Both the position numbers and the translations under genes were made by a program. This document shows, piece after piece, positions 5,714-11,484 of a stretch of 12,805 nt of DNA; the stretch's first letter is position 1; the number at the start of each line of letters is the position of its first letter. Under the pieces are notes generated by a model, which saw nothing but the letters and a program-made list of their open reading frames with translations, made no database searches and had not been told where the DNA came from. This stretch comes from Clostridia bacterium (lineage in GTDB: Bacteria > Bacillota > Clostridia > Christensenellales > CAG-138): the NCBI GenBank assembly GCA_017435185.1, contig JAFSFN010000099.1, positions 1-12,805 on the forward strand, written 5' to 3'.

Positions 5714-7048
5714 TTATTTTCCAACACAAAAGCGGCTGAATATCCTGTCTATCACTTCTGCATCTATTTCTTTTCCTGTTATACTGCCAATGTGAGAAAG
5801 TGCGCTTCTTATGTCTGTCGCCAAACATTCGGCATCTAAAATGTCAAACGCATCAACTGCATTTTTCAAGGCTTTTTTAGCCATCAAAAGTGCTTCAATA
5901 TGCCTTATATTGGTTATAACAGGGCTTTCATTTTCGGGCTCTATGCGTTTTGTTATTTCTGTTTTTATTCGCTCTATGCCGTCACCGCTTTTTGAGCTGA
6001 CCGAAAACGCATTAATGCCGAAACTTTCTTTTATCTCTTCCGTTGTTATAATTCTCTCTATATCATTCTTGCATATTACTGCAATGCATTCGTGACTGTC
6101 AGAATAGTCAAAAAGTCGTTTTTCCGCTTCTGTGAGCGGTTTTGAACCGTCTATTGCTATAAGAATCAGATCAGCGTTTTCGGCGGCTTTTCTGGCAAGT
6201 GAAACGCCTATTTTTTCAACCTCATCATCTGTTTCACGCAGACCCGCCGTGTCTATCAGCCTGACAGGCATACCGCCTATAGATACAGCTTCCGTTATAG
6301 TATCCCTTGTTGTACCGGGAATAGATGTTACTATAGCTCGTTCTGTTCCCAAAAGCGCATTTAACAATGACGATTTTCCTGCATTCGGTACACCTAAAAT
6401 GGCTATTTTTGCCCCTTCTCTAAGTACTTTTGCAGAAAGACCTTCTTTTATCAATACTTCGGTTTTGGCATAAGCGCCTTTCAAAAGTGAAGGAAGCATT
6501 GAAAAAACATCTTCCTCAAGTTCTTCAGGATAATCTATCGCAGCATCAATGCCTGAAAGTGCGTCAAGAAGTTCGCTTTCGATCTCCTGTATGCGCTCGC
6601 TTAACTTGCCTTGAAGTTGTTCGAGCGCAGACTTTGCACCTCTTCTTGATGAAGCATTGACTATATCCATGACCGCTTCAGCCTGTGTCAAGTCCATCTT
6701 GCCGTTCAAAAAAGCACGTTCGGTAAATTCGCCGCCCCTTGCACAGCGACAGCCTATAAGCGAGAGGACTTCCATTACACGGCTGACAGTTGCCTGACCG
6801 CCATGTACACTTATTTCAGCCATTTCTTCGCCGGTATAGCTTTTTGGTGCATCAAAGCAGACAGCTATTACTTCATCAATAGTTTCACCGTTATAAACAA
6901 TGTGCCCAAATGAAGCATATCTGTGTTGTACTTTTCCCGTAAATATGCGAGAAAGAGCAGCCTTACATTCAGGGCCGCTCATTCTTATTACCGCTATTGC
7001 ACCGCCAACAGGTGTAGCAAGCGCATAAATCAAGTCGTTATTTTGCAT
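5714..7048 (-). CDS. mnmE: tRNA modification GTPase MnmE (TrmE)
   Basis: MnmE is the GTPase partner of MnmG in wobble-U34 modification. The 444-residue protein has the N-terminal tetrahydrofolate-binding domain, the helical domain with IDYPEE (171-176), an inserted G domain with G1 GVPNAGKS (219-226), G2 TTRDT (246-250) and G3 DTAG (266-269), and the C-terminal FCVGK carrying the conserved Cys (441). The G4 motif, normally NKxD, reads CKND (326-329; Cys codon at 6073-6071), an unusual change at a base-recognition residue. The ATG at 7048-7046 overlaps the end of jag by 11 bases and has AAGGAAA upstream inside jag. It is the last gene of the rpmH operon; mnmG lies further left as a separate unit. 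Confidence 0.98.
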   Translation of the reverse strand: MQNNDLIYALATPVGGAIAVIRMSGPECKAALSRIFTGKVQHRYASFGHIVYNGETIDEVIAVCFDAPKSYTGEEMAEISVHGGQATVSRVMEVLSLIGCRCARGGEFTERAFLNGKMDLTQAEAVMDIVNASSRRGAKSALEQLQGKLSERIQEIESELLDALSGIDAAIDYPEELEEDVFSMLPSLLKGAYAKTEVLIKEGLSAKVLREGAKIAILGVPNAGKSSLLNALLGTERAIVTSIPGTTRDTITEAVSIGGMPVRLIDTAGLRETDDEVEKIGVSLARKAAENADLILIAIDGSKPLTEAEKRLFDYSDSHECIAVICKNDIERIITTEEIKESFGINAFSVSSKSGDGIERIKTEITKRIEPENESPVITNIRHIEALLMAKKALKNAVDAFDILDAECLATDIRSALSHIGSITGKEIDAEVIDRIFSRFCVGK

Positions 7049-7856
7049 TTTCCTTGGGTGCCACTATAACTCGACGATCGTTGCCTTCGCCTTCGCTGTA
7101 TGTGGTAACATAGGGATTATTCTGGAGAGTTGAGTGGAAAACTCTTCTCTCATAAGGATTCATGGGTTCCATTTCACGAGATTTGCCCGTTGCTTTTACC
7201 TGAGCGGCAACCTTACGCGCAAGTCTTGCAAGAGTATCTTCACGCTTGTCTCTGTAACCTTCTGTATCAAGAGTTACTCGTGTATATTCTTCATCTTTCT
7301 GTGCATGATTGACAGTAAGTGATGTGAGATACTGGAGAGCATCAAGAGTCTCTCCTCTGTGACCTATTAAAAGTCTGCCCATTGATTCGCTGTCTATTCT
7401 GAGGCGCATACCGTTTTCAACATTTGTCGCTACCAAAACATCAGCTTCTATGCCCATTCTTTCAAGCACACCTTTAACAAAGTCTGCGGCAATATTACCT
7501 TCAGCCGCTTCAAGAGAATAATCATATTCTTTTTTTGGCTCACGAGGAGTTTTTTCTTCGCGTCTCTGTCTGTTGCTGTTTTTCTGTCTGTCGTTCTTCT
7601 GTCTGTCGTTTCTGCGATTTTCTTTCTTTTCGGATGCAGAAGACTGTTCTTTGAGCATATAATCGGGGAGAACTATCTGCTCCTTTTCACGCTCTGTAAG
7701 TCTTACCTTTGCGGGTTTTGCTCCAAGACCGAGAATACCTTTTGTTTCTTGCTGTATTATTTCTACTTCTACTTCGTCTATTGATATTCCGAGCTCTATA
7801 AGACCGTTAAATATGGCTTCGTCAACGGATTTACCCGTTGCTTCTATCATTTTCAT
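7038..7856 (-). CDS. khpB: RNA-binding protein Jag/KhpB (EloR)
   Basis: Jag/KhpB/EloR proteins bind RNA through KH and R3H domains and, in streptococci, help control cell elongation, usually with KhpA. The 272-residue protein shows the N-terminal Jag_N domain (1-52, including GLGAKPAKVRL), a charged disordered linker (about 70-112), a KH domain with GHRGET (165-170) and a C-terminal R3H domain with ERRVFHSTL (236-244). The linker holds a tandem pentapeptide NDRQK-NDRQK (83-92) encoded by a 15-bp DNA repeat. The first ATG (7856-7854) is chosen because AAGGAGG (7873-7867) lies ten bases upstream; a second ATG two codons later is too far away. The start overlaps the yidC stop by one base (TAATG), so the two are probably coupled. 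Confidence 0.96.
   Translation of the reverse strand: MKMIEATGKSVDEAIFNGLIELGISIDEVEVEIIQQETKGILGLGAKPAKVRLTEREKEQIVLPDYMLKEQSSASEKKENRRNDRQKNDRQKNSNRQRREEKTPREPKKEYDYSLEAAEGNIAADFVKGVLERMGIEADVLVATNVENGMRLRIDSESMGRLLIGHRGETLDALQYLTSLTVNHAQKDEEYTRVTLDTEGYRDKREDTLARLARKVAAQVKATGKSREMEPMNPYERRVFHSTLQNNPYVTTYSEGEGNDRRVIVAPKENAK
7582..7611. repeat. 15-bp tandem repeat in the jag linker
   Basis: TTCTGTCTGTCGTTC at 7582-7596 is repeated at 7597-7611 with one change in the last base. On the coding strand it gives two NDRQK copies in the disordered linker of KhpB. Such sites can gain or lose units by slippage without breaking the frame. Confidence 0.85.
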
Positions 7857-8806
7857 TAATTTTTTGCCTCCTTGACCACTGTTCCGGTACGAGGGAACAA
7901 TTTATTAAGTATAAGATTGCTTATTATCATACAAATACTGCTTATTGTCCAATAGATAGCGAAAGCTGCATTATAACTCAAGCAGAATATGAAAGACATA
8001 ATTGGGAATATATACATCATTGCCTTGCCGTTCTGCTTGCCGTTGGCATTTTGCGGCTGACTCTTTGTTGAAATTACAGCCGAAAGAAGGTTTGTACCGC
8101 CTGCGAGCAAGGGCAGAATGAACCAACCGTTATTGTATCCTGCATACACATCCACAAACGGCTGCATAGCTGCATTGTAACTTGCCTGAGCAGCTTCTGT
8201 CGTAAGAAAACCGTAAACACCGTTTACATTTTCAGCAATACCCATTGAAACGAGCTTTTCCCAAACCGCAGTATTATCCTTCATGAAAAGAAGTTTATCC
8301 AATGTGGGTTTGAGTGATTCGTTCAAAAATGCACTTGCATTTGCTATAACGGGTGACAAACCGTTATCAGGTTCCCAAATGTTGTTTATCCAAAGGAATT
8401 TGAATGACTTGAAAAGTTCCATTGAATTTTCGTCCGTCAAAAGCCTTATGGTCATTTCATAGCCCCAAAATCTGAAAGCGGCTATGAAACAGAAAAAGAG
8501 AGGCATGGTTATAAGCATGGGAAGGCAACTGCCCCACATGCTGACACCGGCTTTTTTCATGAGTTTTGCCTGCTCTGCCTGCGCTTTTTGAGGATTTTCT
8601 TTGTATTTTTTCTGAATTTTGTCGATTTCAGGCTGTATAGCCGCCAACGCTGCACCTGATTTGCGAGTTTTTATATCGGAAAAAACCGTCAATAATTTCA
8701 ATACTACAGTGCATATCAAAATAGTAAGAAAAACATTTCCCACATTTGCATACACCCATCTCATGGCTTCTAAAAACCACGTGGTTAAGAAGAAATCTCC
8801 CTGCAC
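7856..8806 (-). CDS. yidC: Membrane protein insertase YidC/Oxa1 family (SpoIIIJ-like), GTG start
   Basis: YidC inserts and folds membrane proteins, alone or with SecYEG. This 316-residue form lacks the large first periplasmic domain of E. coli YidC and has no lipobox. TM1 is about 20-41, followed by the cytoplasmic helical hairpin (45-88), TM2 (about 93-112), a long external segment (113-226), TM3 (228-247), TM4 and TM5 (about 262-303) and a basic tail. The charged residue of the hydrophilic groove, Arg73 in Bacillus SpoIIIJ, aligns with Lys37 here (VVLKLL), a conservative change. The external loop is over 100 residues, much longer than in Bacillus SpoIIIJ. Translation starts at GTG (8806-8804), one base after the yidD stop with GAGAGA upstream; the next Met (15) would remove the N-terminal helix. 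Confidence 0.95.
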   Translation of the reverse strand: MQGDFFLTTWFLEAMRWVYANVGNVFLTILICTVVLKLLTVFSDIKTRKSGAALAAIQPEIDKIQKKYKENPQKAQAEQAKLMKKAGVSMWGSCLPMLITMPLFFCFIAAFRFWGYEMTIRLLTDENSMELFKSFKFLWINNIWEPDNGLSPVIANASAFLNESLKPTLDKLLFMKDNTAVWEKLVSMGIAENVNGVYGFLTTEAAQASYNAAMQPFVDVYAGYNNGWFILPLLAGGTNLLSAVISTKSQPQNANGKQNGKAMMYIFPIMSFIFCLSYNAAFAIYWTISSICMIISNLILNKLFPRTGTVVKEAKN

Positions 8807-8807
8807 T

Positions 8808-9056
8808 TTACTTATCTCTCTCTTTATTCTTTTTTTCTTTTACGGGCGGAACAGGATCATAACCGCCCTTTGAAAAAGGATTACACCTTAAAATTCTTAA
8901 CAGAGCAAGCCAAAATCCCTTGAATGCTCCGTGTTTTTCTATGGCTTCCAATGCATATGCCGAACAAGTGGGATTATATCTGCAACATGGCGGATGCATA
9001 GACGATATATAGTTTCTGTAACCCTCTATTATCCATATAAGAAAACGCTTTATCAT
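8808..9056 (-). CDS. yidD: Membrane protein insertion efficiency factor YidD
   Basis: YidD is a small membrane-associated protein encoded next to yidC in most bacteria and reported to assist YidC-dependent insertion. The 82-residue protein has the full signature: an N-terminal amphipathic stretch (MIKRFLIWIIEGYRNYIS), PPCCRYNPTCSAYALEAI with Cys 24, 25 and 31, LLRILRCNPFSKGGYDPVP with Cys 58, and a charged tail. It starts at the ATG sharing ATGA with the rnpA stop (4-base overlap) and has no strong ribosome binding site, so translation is probably coupled to rnpA. It ends one base before yidC. Confidence 0.97.
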   Translation of the reverse strand: MIKRFLIWIIEGYRNYISSMHPPCCRYNPTCSAYALEAIEKHGAFKGFWLALLRILRCNPFSKGGYDPVPPVKEKKNKERDK

Positions 9057-9388
9057 TTCAAAAGTGATGCTTTTTGCAAAAGCCTTTCTATGGATCTCTC
9101 AATTTCGGTAAACTTTGCTGTTTTTACAGGCTCTCTTGCTATTATTATGATGTTTGTTTTTTCCTTTATTAAAGGCAGGAAAGGTGAGAACGCTTCTCTG
9201 AGCCTGCGTTTTATCCTGTTACGAACCACACTGTTTCCTATTTTTTTGCTTACGCTGAATCCTACATGAACACCGTCTGTTTTGCTTTTTGCATTAATAA
9301 GCACGAGAAGGTGTGAGCCCTGCGATTTTCCCACACGATACACACGCCTGAATTCTTTGTTGCGTTTTAACGAATAACGTCGTTTCAA
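9053..9388 (-). CDS. rnpA: Ribonuclease P protein component, TTG start
   Basis: RnpA is the protein cofactor of RNase P, which with the RNA subunit RnpB matures tRNA 5' ends. The 111-residue protein has the hydrophobic/aromatic N-terminal half (RRYSLKRNKEFRRVYRVGKS), the FSVSKKIG strand and the RNR signature NSVVRNRIKRRLRE (52-65). The start is a TTG (9388-9386), supported by a strong GGAGG seven bases upstream (9399-9395). It lies downstream of rpmH after a 118-base spacer containing a long stem-loop (9416-9479), and overlaps yidD by four bases. Pairing with rpmH is near-universal in bacteria. Confidence 0.97.
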   Translation of the reverse strand: MKRRYSLKRNKEFRRVYRVGKSQGSHLLVLINAKSKTDGVHVGFSVSKKIGNSVVRNRIKRRLREAFSPFLPLIKEKTNIIIIAREPVKTAKFTEIERSIERLLQKASLLK

Positions 9389-9394
9389 CGAAAA

Positions 9395-9402
9395 CCTCCA
9401 CC
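9395..9402 (-). promoter_or_regulatory. Ribosome binding site fixing the rnpA TTG start
   Basis: AAGGTGGAGG on the minus strand has its GGAGG at 9399-9395, six to seven bases before TTG 9388-9386. No ATG is available at a workable distance, so it decides the start. Confidence 0.85.
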
Positions 9403-9415
9403 TTATTTAGCAAAC

Positions 9416-9479
9416 GAGGCTGCTCCGAAATTCTTTTTACACAAATGTGCCGTTGCAAACAGAATTTCGTAACAGCCTC
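9416..9479 (-). promoter_or_regulatory. Long stem-loop in the rpmH-rnpA spacer
   Basis: Two 19-base arms (9416-9434 and 9461-9479) are inverted copies. In the minus-strand transcript 18 of 19 positions pair, one as G-U, with a single A-G mismatch and a 26-base loop. It starts 27 bases after the rpmH stop and ends about 14 bases before the rnpA GGAGG. No T run follows, so it does not look like an intrinsic terminator; an mRNA-processing or attenuation element is more plausible. Confidence 0.75.
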
Positions 9480-9506
9480 AAAGCAAAAGACTTGTTATTC
9501 GACTTG

Positions 9507-9641
9507 TTATGCCGACAGCCTCTTTCTGCCCTTCAACCTTCTTCTTGCCAATACATTGCGACCGTTGGCAGTCTTCATGCGTTTACGGAAACCGTGAACC
9601 TTTTTACGCTGTCTTTTTTTCGGCTGGTATGTTTGAAGCAT
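9507..9641 (-). CDS. rpmH: 50S ribosomal protein L34
   Basis: L34 is a small, very basic large-subunit ribosomal protein. The 44-residue product begins MLQTYQPKKRQRKKVHGFRKR, continues MKTANGRNVLARRRLKGRKRLSA and matches the family along its full length; the more common second residue is K or F rather than L. The ATG at 9641-9639 is preceded by GAAAGAGGTG at a normal distance. It is the first gene of the rpmH-rnpA-yidD-yidC-jag-mnmE operon and follows a near-consensus promoter, as expected for a highly expressed ribosomal gene. Confidence 0.98.
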   Translation of the reverse strand: MLQTYQPKKRQRKKVHGFRKRMKTANGRNVLARRRLKGRKRLSA

Positions 9642-9676
9642 GACAAATAACACCTCTTTCCTTTTTCGTTTATTAA

Positions 9677-9703
9677 AAGCATCGCTACATGATAAACATG
9701 CTT
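9677..9703. repeat. Short inverted repeat in the rpmH leader
   Basis: AAGCAT (9677-9682) and ATGCTT (9698-9703) flank a 15-base loop in the 84-base leader between the rpmH promoter and start. On the minus strand it is followed by TTAATAAA, not a real T tract. It could fold in the leader; no function is assigned. Confidence 0.35.
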
Positions 9704-9731
9704 ACCGATACTATATCAGCATCAGTTGTAG

Positions 9732-9761
9732 ATTATATCCGAAAACACCTGTATATGTCAA
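9732..9761 (-). promoter_or_regulatory. Near-consensus sigma-A promoter of the rpmH operon
   Basis: On the minus strand a perfect -35 TTGACA (9761-9756) and a perfect -10 TATAAT (9737-9732) are separated by 18 bases. Predicted +1 is near 9725, giving a leader of about 84 bases before the rpmH ATG. Confidence 0.88.
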
Positions 9762-9872
9762 GAAATATTAAGAAAATAAAGGCATTTTCAGCTTCAACAC
9801 TATATATTGTATTTTAACTTTTTGCTTTCCACAATTATAAAATTTTTGTATATTTTAAGCTCATTTAATCTA

Positions 9873-9901
9873 TTGTTTTCTATTTGTTCATTTGTTATGA
9901 T
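9873..9901 (+). promoter_or_regulatory. Putative dnaA promoter with extended -10
   Basis: The -35 TTGTTT (9873-9878) and -10 TATGAT (9896-9901) are 17 bases apart, with TGT just before the -10 making it extended. Predicted +1 is near 9908, about 30 bases before the dnaA ATG. The rpmH-dnaA spacer lacks good DnaA boxes; the best match is CTTTCCACA at 9825-9833 (7 of 9). Confidence 0.65.
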
Positions 9902-9918
9902 TGTGATGTTTCACTTTT

Positions 9919-9927
9919 GGAGAAAGG
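9919..9927 (+). promoter_or_regulatory. Ribosome binding site that sets the dnaA start
   Basis: GGAGAAAGG lies ten bases before the ATG at 9938. An in-frame ATG at 9884 has no such signal and lies upstream of the predicted +1, so the longer reading is rejected. Confidence 0.75.
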
Positions 9928-9937
9928 TATTTTTTAT

Positions 9938-11254
9938 ATGCATTCAGCAGATACTATTTGGAATATTGCAAAATCTTCACTTAAAGAGAAAATGACTCAA
10001 ATCAGCTATGACATGTGGATAGCCGATATAATTCCCGTGTCTTCAAACAACGGTGAACTCTTGCTTTATGTAAAAACAGAGATAATAAAAAACACTCTTA
10101 ACACACTTTATAAATCCACCGTTGAAGAAGAAGTTTCAAAAGCCGCTAATTCTCCTATGACTATTGTTTTTACAAACAAACTTGAAAACGATACTGATGA
10201 AAAAAAAGATATTTCTAAAGATTCTCCTATAAGTCAATCTTTGAATCCTAACTATACATTTGATAAATTTGTTATAGGAAACTCTAACAGTTTTGCTCAT
10301 GCTGCCGCAAAAGCAGTTGCTGAAAATCCTGCTTCTTCCTATAATCCTCTTTTTATATATGGCGGAGTCGGTTTGGGCAAAACTCATCTTATGCAGGCAA
10401 TAGGTCACCACAGACTTTCAACAAACAGCACTGCAAATGTTATATATGTAACCAGTGAAACATTCACTAACGAAGTTATAGATGCTATAAGAAATGACAA
10501 ACGTACTCCTTTCAGAAACAAGTACAGAAACGCCGATGTATTAATGGTAGACGATGTTCAATTCATAGCAGGCAGAGCAAGTACACAAGAAGAATTCTTT
10601 AATACATTTAACGCACTTCATGCATCAGGAAAACAGATAATATTAACTTCAGACAAACCACCTAAAGATCTTAATACTCTTGAAGAAAGACTGCGTTCAC
10701 GCTTTGAATGGGGTCTTATTGCAGACATACAACAACCTGATATAGAAACAAGAATAGCTATTCTTAAAAAGAAAGCACTTTTTGAAAACATAAAGATAGA
10801 CGATGATGTTCTCTCATTTATAGCTGAAAGAGTAGATTCAAATATTCGTCAGCTTGAAGGTGCATTAAATAATGTAATTGCATATTCACAGCTTACAAAA
10901 AGGCCAATTGACATAAGACTTGCAGATACTGCATTGAAGAATATTATTCCTGACTATAAACACAGTGTTATAACAATGGAACTTATAGAGCAGGTAGTTG
11001 CCGATTATTATTCAATTGAAGTAGAAAGTCTTGCTTCTCAAAGAAGAACCATGGATATTACATTTCCTCGCCAAATAGCAATGTATCTTTGCAAAAAGCT
11101 GACAGAAAACTCATATAAAACTATAGGAAAACACTTTGGAGGAAGAGATCATTCCACAGTTGTGAGTGCTTATAATAAAATAGAATCAGATATGAAGAAA
11201 AATGCTCAGCTTTGTGTTACAATAGAAGACATAGAAAAAAGACTTAAAAAATAA
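9938..11254 (+). CDS. dnaA: Chromosomal replication initiator protein DnaA
   Basis: DnaA is the AAA+ ATPase that binds DnaA boxes at oriC, melts the origin and recruits the helicase. From the ATG at 9938 the protein is 438 residues. Domain I is about 1-75 (IWNIAKSSLKEKM, SYDMWI), followed by a short linker domain II, then the AAA+ core with Walker A GGVGLGKT (142-149), Walker B VLMVDD (201-206), sensor I ILTSDKPP (235-242), the arginine-finger region ERLRSRFEWGL (250-260) and sensor II NIRQLEGAL (302-310). DNA-binding domain IV carries the signature GGRDHST (401-407). It lies divergent from rpmH and upstream of dnaN with oriC between them, the classical Firmicutes arrangement. DnaA boxes downstream and in the dnaN promoter suggest feedback on dnaN. 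Confidence 0.99.
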   Translation: MHSADTIWNIAKSSLKEKMTQISYDMWIADIIPVSSNNGELLLYVKTEIIKNTLNTLYKSTVEEEVSKAANSPMTIVFTNKLENDTDEKKDISKDSPISQSLNPNYTFDKFVIGNSNSFAHAAAKAVAENPASSYNPLFIYGGVGLGKTHLMQAIGHHRLSTNSTANVIYVTSETFTNEVIDAIRNDKRTPFRNKYRNADVLMVDDVQFIAGRASTQEEFFNTFNALHASGKQIILTSDKPPKDLNTLEERLRSRFEWGLIADIQQPDIETRIAILKKKALFENIKIDDDVLSFIAERVDSNIRQLEGALNNVIAYSQLTKRPIDIRLADTALKNIIPDYKHSVITMELIEQVVADYYSIEVESLASQRRTMDITFPRQIAMYLCKKLTENSYKTIGKHFGGRDHSTVVSAYNKIESDMKKNAQLCVTIEDIEKRLKK

Positions 11255-11263
11255 TTGTCCACA
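11255..11263 (+). promoter_or_regulatory. DnaA box 1 (TTGTCCACA)
   Basis: One mismatch to TTATCCACA. It starts on the base after the dnaA stop. Confidence 0.65.
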
Positions 11264-11270
11264 TTAGAGA

Positions 11271-11279
11271 TGTGGATTA
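11271..11279 (-). promoter_or_regulatory. DnaA box 2 (TAATCCACA on minus)
   Basis: One mismatch to the consensus, inverted relative to box 1. The two share the palindrome TCCACAT-5-ATGTGGA (11258-11276). Confidence 0.65.
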
Positions 11280-11292
11280 CACATTTATAAAA

Positions 11293-11301
11293 TGTGAATG
11301 A
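11293..11301 (-). promoter_or_regulatory. DnaA box 3 (TCATTCACA on minus)
   Basis: One mismatch to TTATNCACA. It overlaps the right arm of the palindrome CACATTT-ATA-AAATGTG (11280-11296). Confidence 0.5.
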
Positions 11302-11319
11302 TGTTGAAAGTATGGAATA

Positions 11320-11328
11320 TGTGGATAA
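11320..11328 (-). promoter_or_regulatory. DnaA box 4 (perfect TTATCCACA on minus)
   Basis: TGTGGATAA on the plus strand is an exact match to the consensus and the only perfect box in the origin. Confidence 0.85.
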
Positions 11329-11348
11329 TAAATACCTTTTTATTTTTG

Positions 11349-11357
11349 TTTTCCACA
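11349..11357 (+). promoter_or_regulatory. DnaA box 5 (TTTTCCACA)
   Basis: One mismatch at position 3. It has the same sequence and orientation as box 6. Confidence 0.65.
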
Positions 11358-11403
11358 TGTTTTACAACAGCATTTTTATAAGTATATATTGATTTTAATA
11401 AGG

Positions 11404-11412
11404 TTTTCCACA
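11404..11412 (+). promoter_or_regulatory. DnaA box 6 (TTTTCCACA), overlapping a possible dnaN -35
   Basis: One mismatch at position 3. It is the closest box to the AT-rich tract (29 bases away) and overlaps the TCCACA -35 candidate for dnaN. Confidence 0.65.
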
Positions 11413-11435
11413 CTTTCCTACATACTGCTTATACT
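11407..11435 (+). promoter_or_regulatory. Candidate dnaN promoter overlapping a DnaA box
   Basis: TCCACA (11407-11412, 4 of 6 to TTGACA), 17 bases, TATACT (11430-11435). A second -10, TATAAT at 11455-11460, is also possible but lacks a good -35. If the first is used, DnaA bound at box 6 would cover the -35. Confidence 0.35.
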
Positions 11436-11440
11436 TCTGC

Positions 11441-11470
11441 TGTAATAATAAATATATAATCATATATAAC
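11441..11470. other. AT-rich candidate DNA unwinding element
   Basis: Only 3 of 30 bases are G or C, and TAATAATAA (11443-11451) fits the [T/A]A[G/A] DnaA-trio pattern. It lies between the last DnaA box and the dnaN ribosome binding site, the usual side in Firmicutes. Confidence 0.6.
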
Positions 11471-11484
11471 AAACGGAGGTTAAT

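Larger units (their letters stand above)
11255..11484. other. oriC: Replication origin oriC (dnaA-dnaN spacer)
   Basis: The 230-base spacer contains six matches to the DnaA box TTATNCACA at 8 of 9 or better: 11255-11263 (+), 11271-11279 (-), 11293-11301 (-), 11320-11328 (-, perfect TTATCCACA), 11349-11357 (+) and 11404-11412 (+). An AT-rich tract at 11441-11470 (27 of 30 A/T) near dnaN is the probable unwinding element; it begins with TAATAATAA (11443-11451), which fits the DnaA-trio pattern. The first boxes form two short palindromes immediately after dnaA. Location, box density and AT-rich tract together make the call; replication start has not been measured here. Confidence 0.9.

Noticed and set aside
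8775..8786. Perfect 12-bp palindrome AACCACGTGGTT with the parS core CCACGTGG, in yidC
   Set aside because: Only the central eight bases agree with parS; the flanks are AA..TT rather than TT..AA. It encodes Thr-Thr-Trp in yidC. Probably chance.
9884..9937. Upstream in-frame ATG that would extend DnaA by 18 residues
   Set aside because: The extension begins before the predicted transcription start, has no ribosome binding site and is not part of the family N-terminus; ATG 9938 has GGAGAAAGG.
9642..9937. Second origin half in the rpmH-dnaA spacer, as in Bacillus
   Set aside because: Only one weak DnaA-box match (CTTTCCACA at 9825-9833, 7 of 9) is present; the spacer is explained by the rpmH and dnaA promoters.
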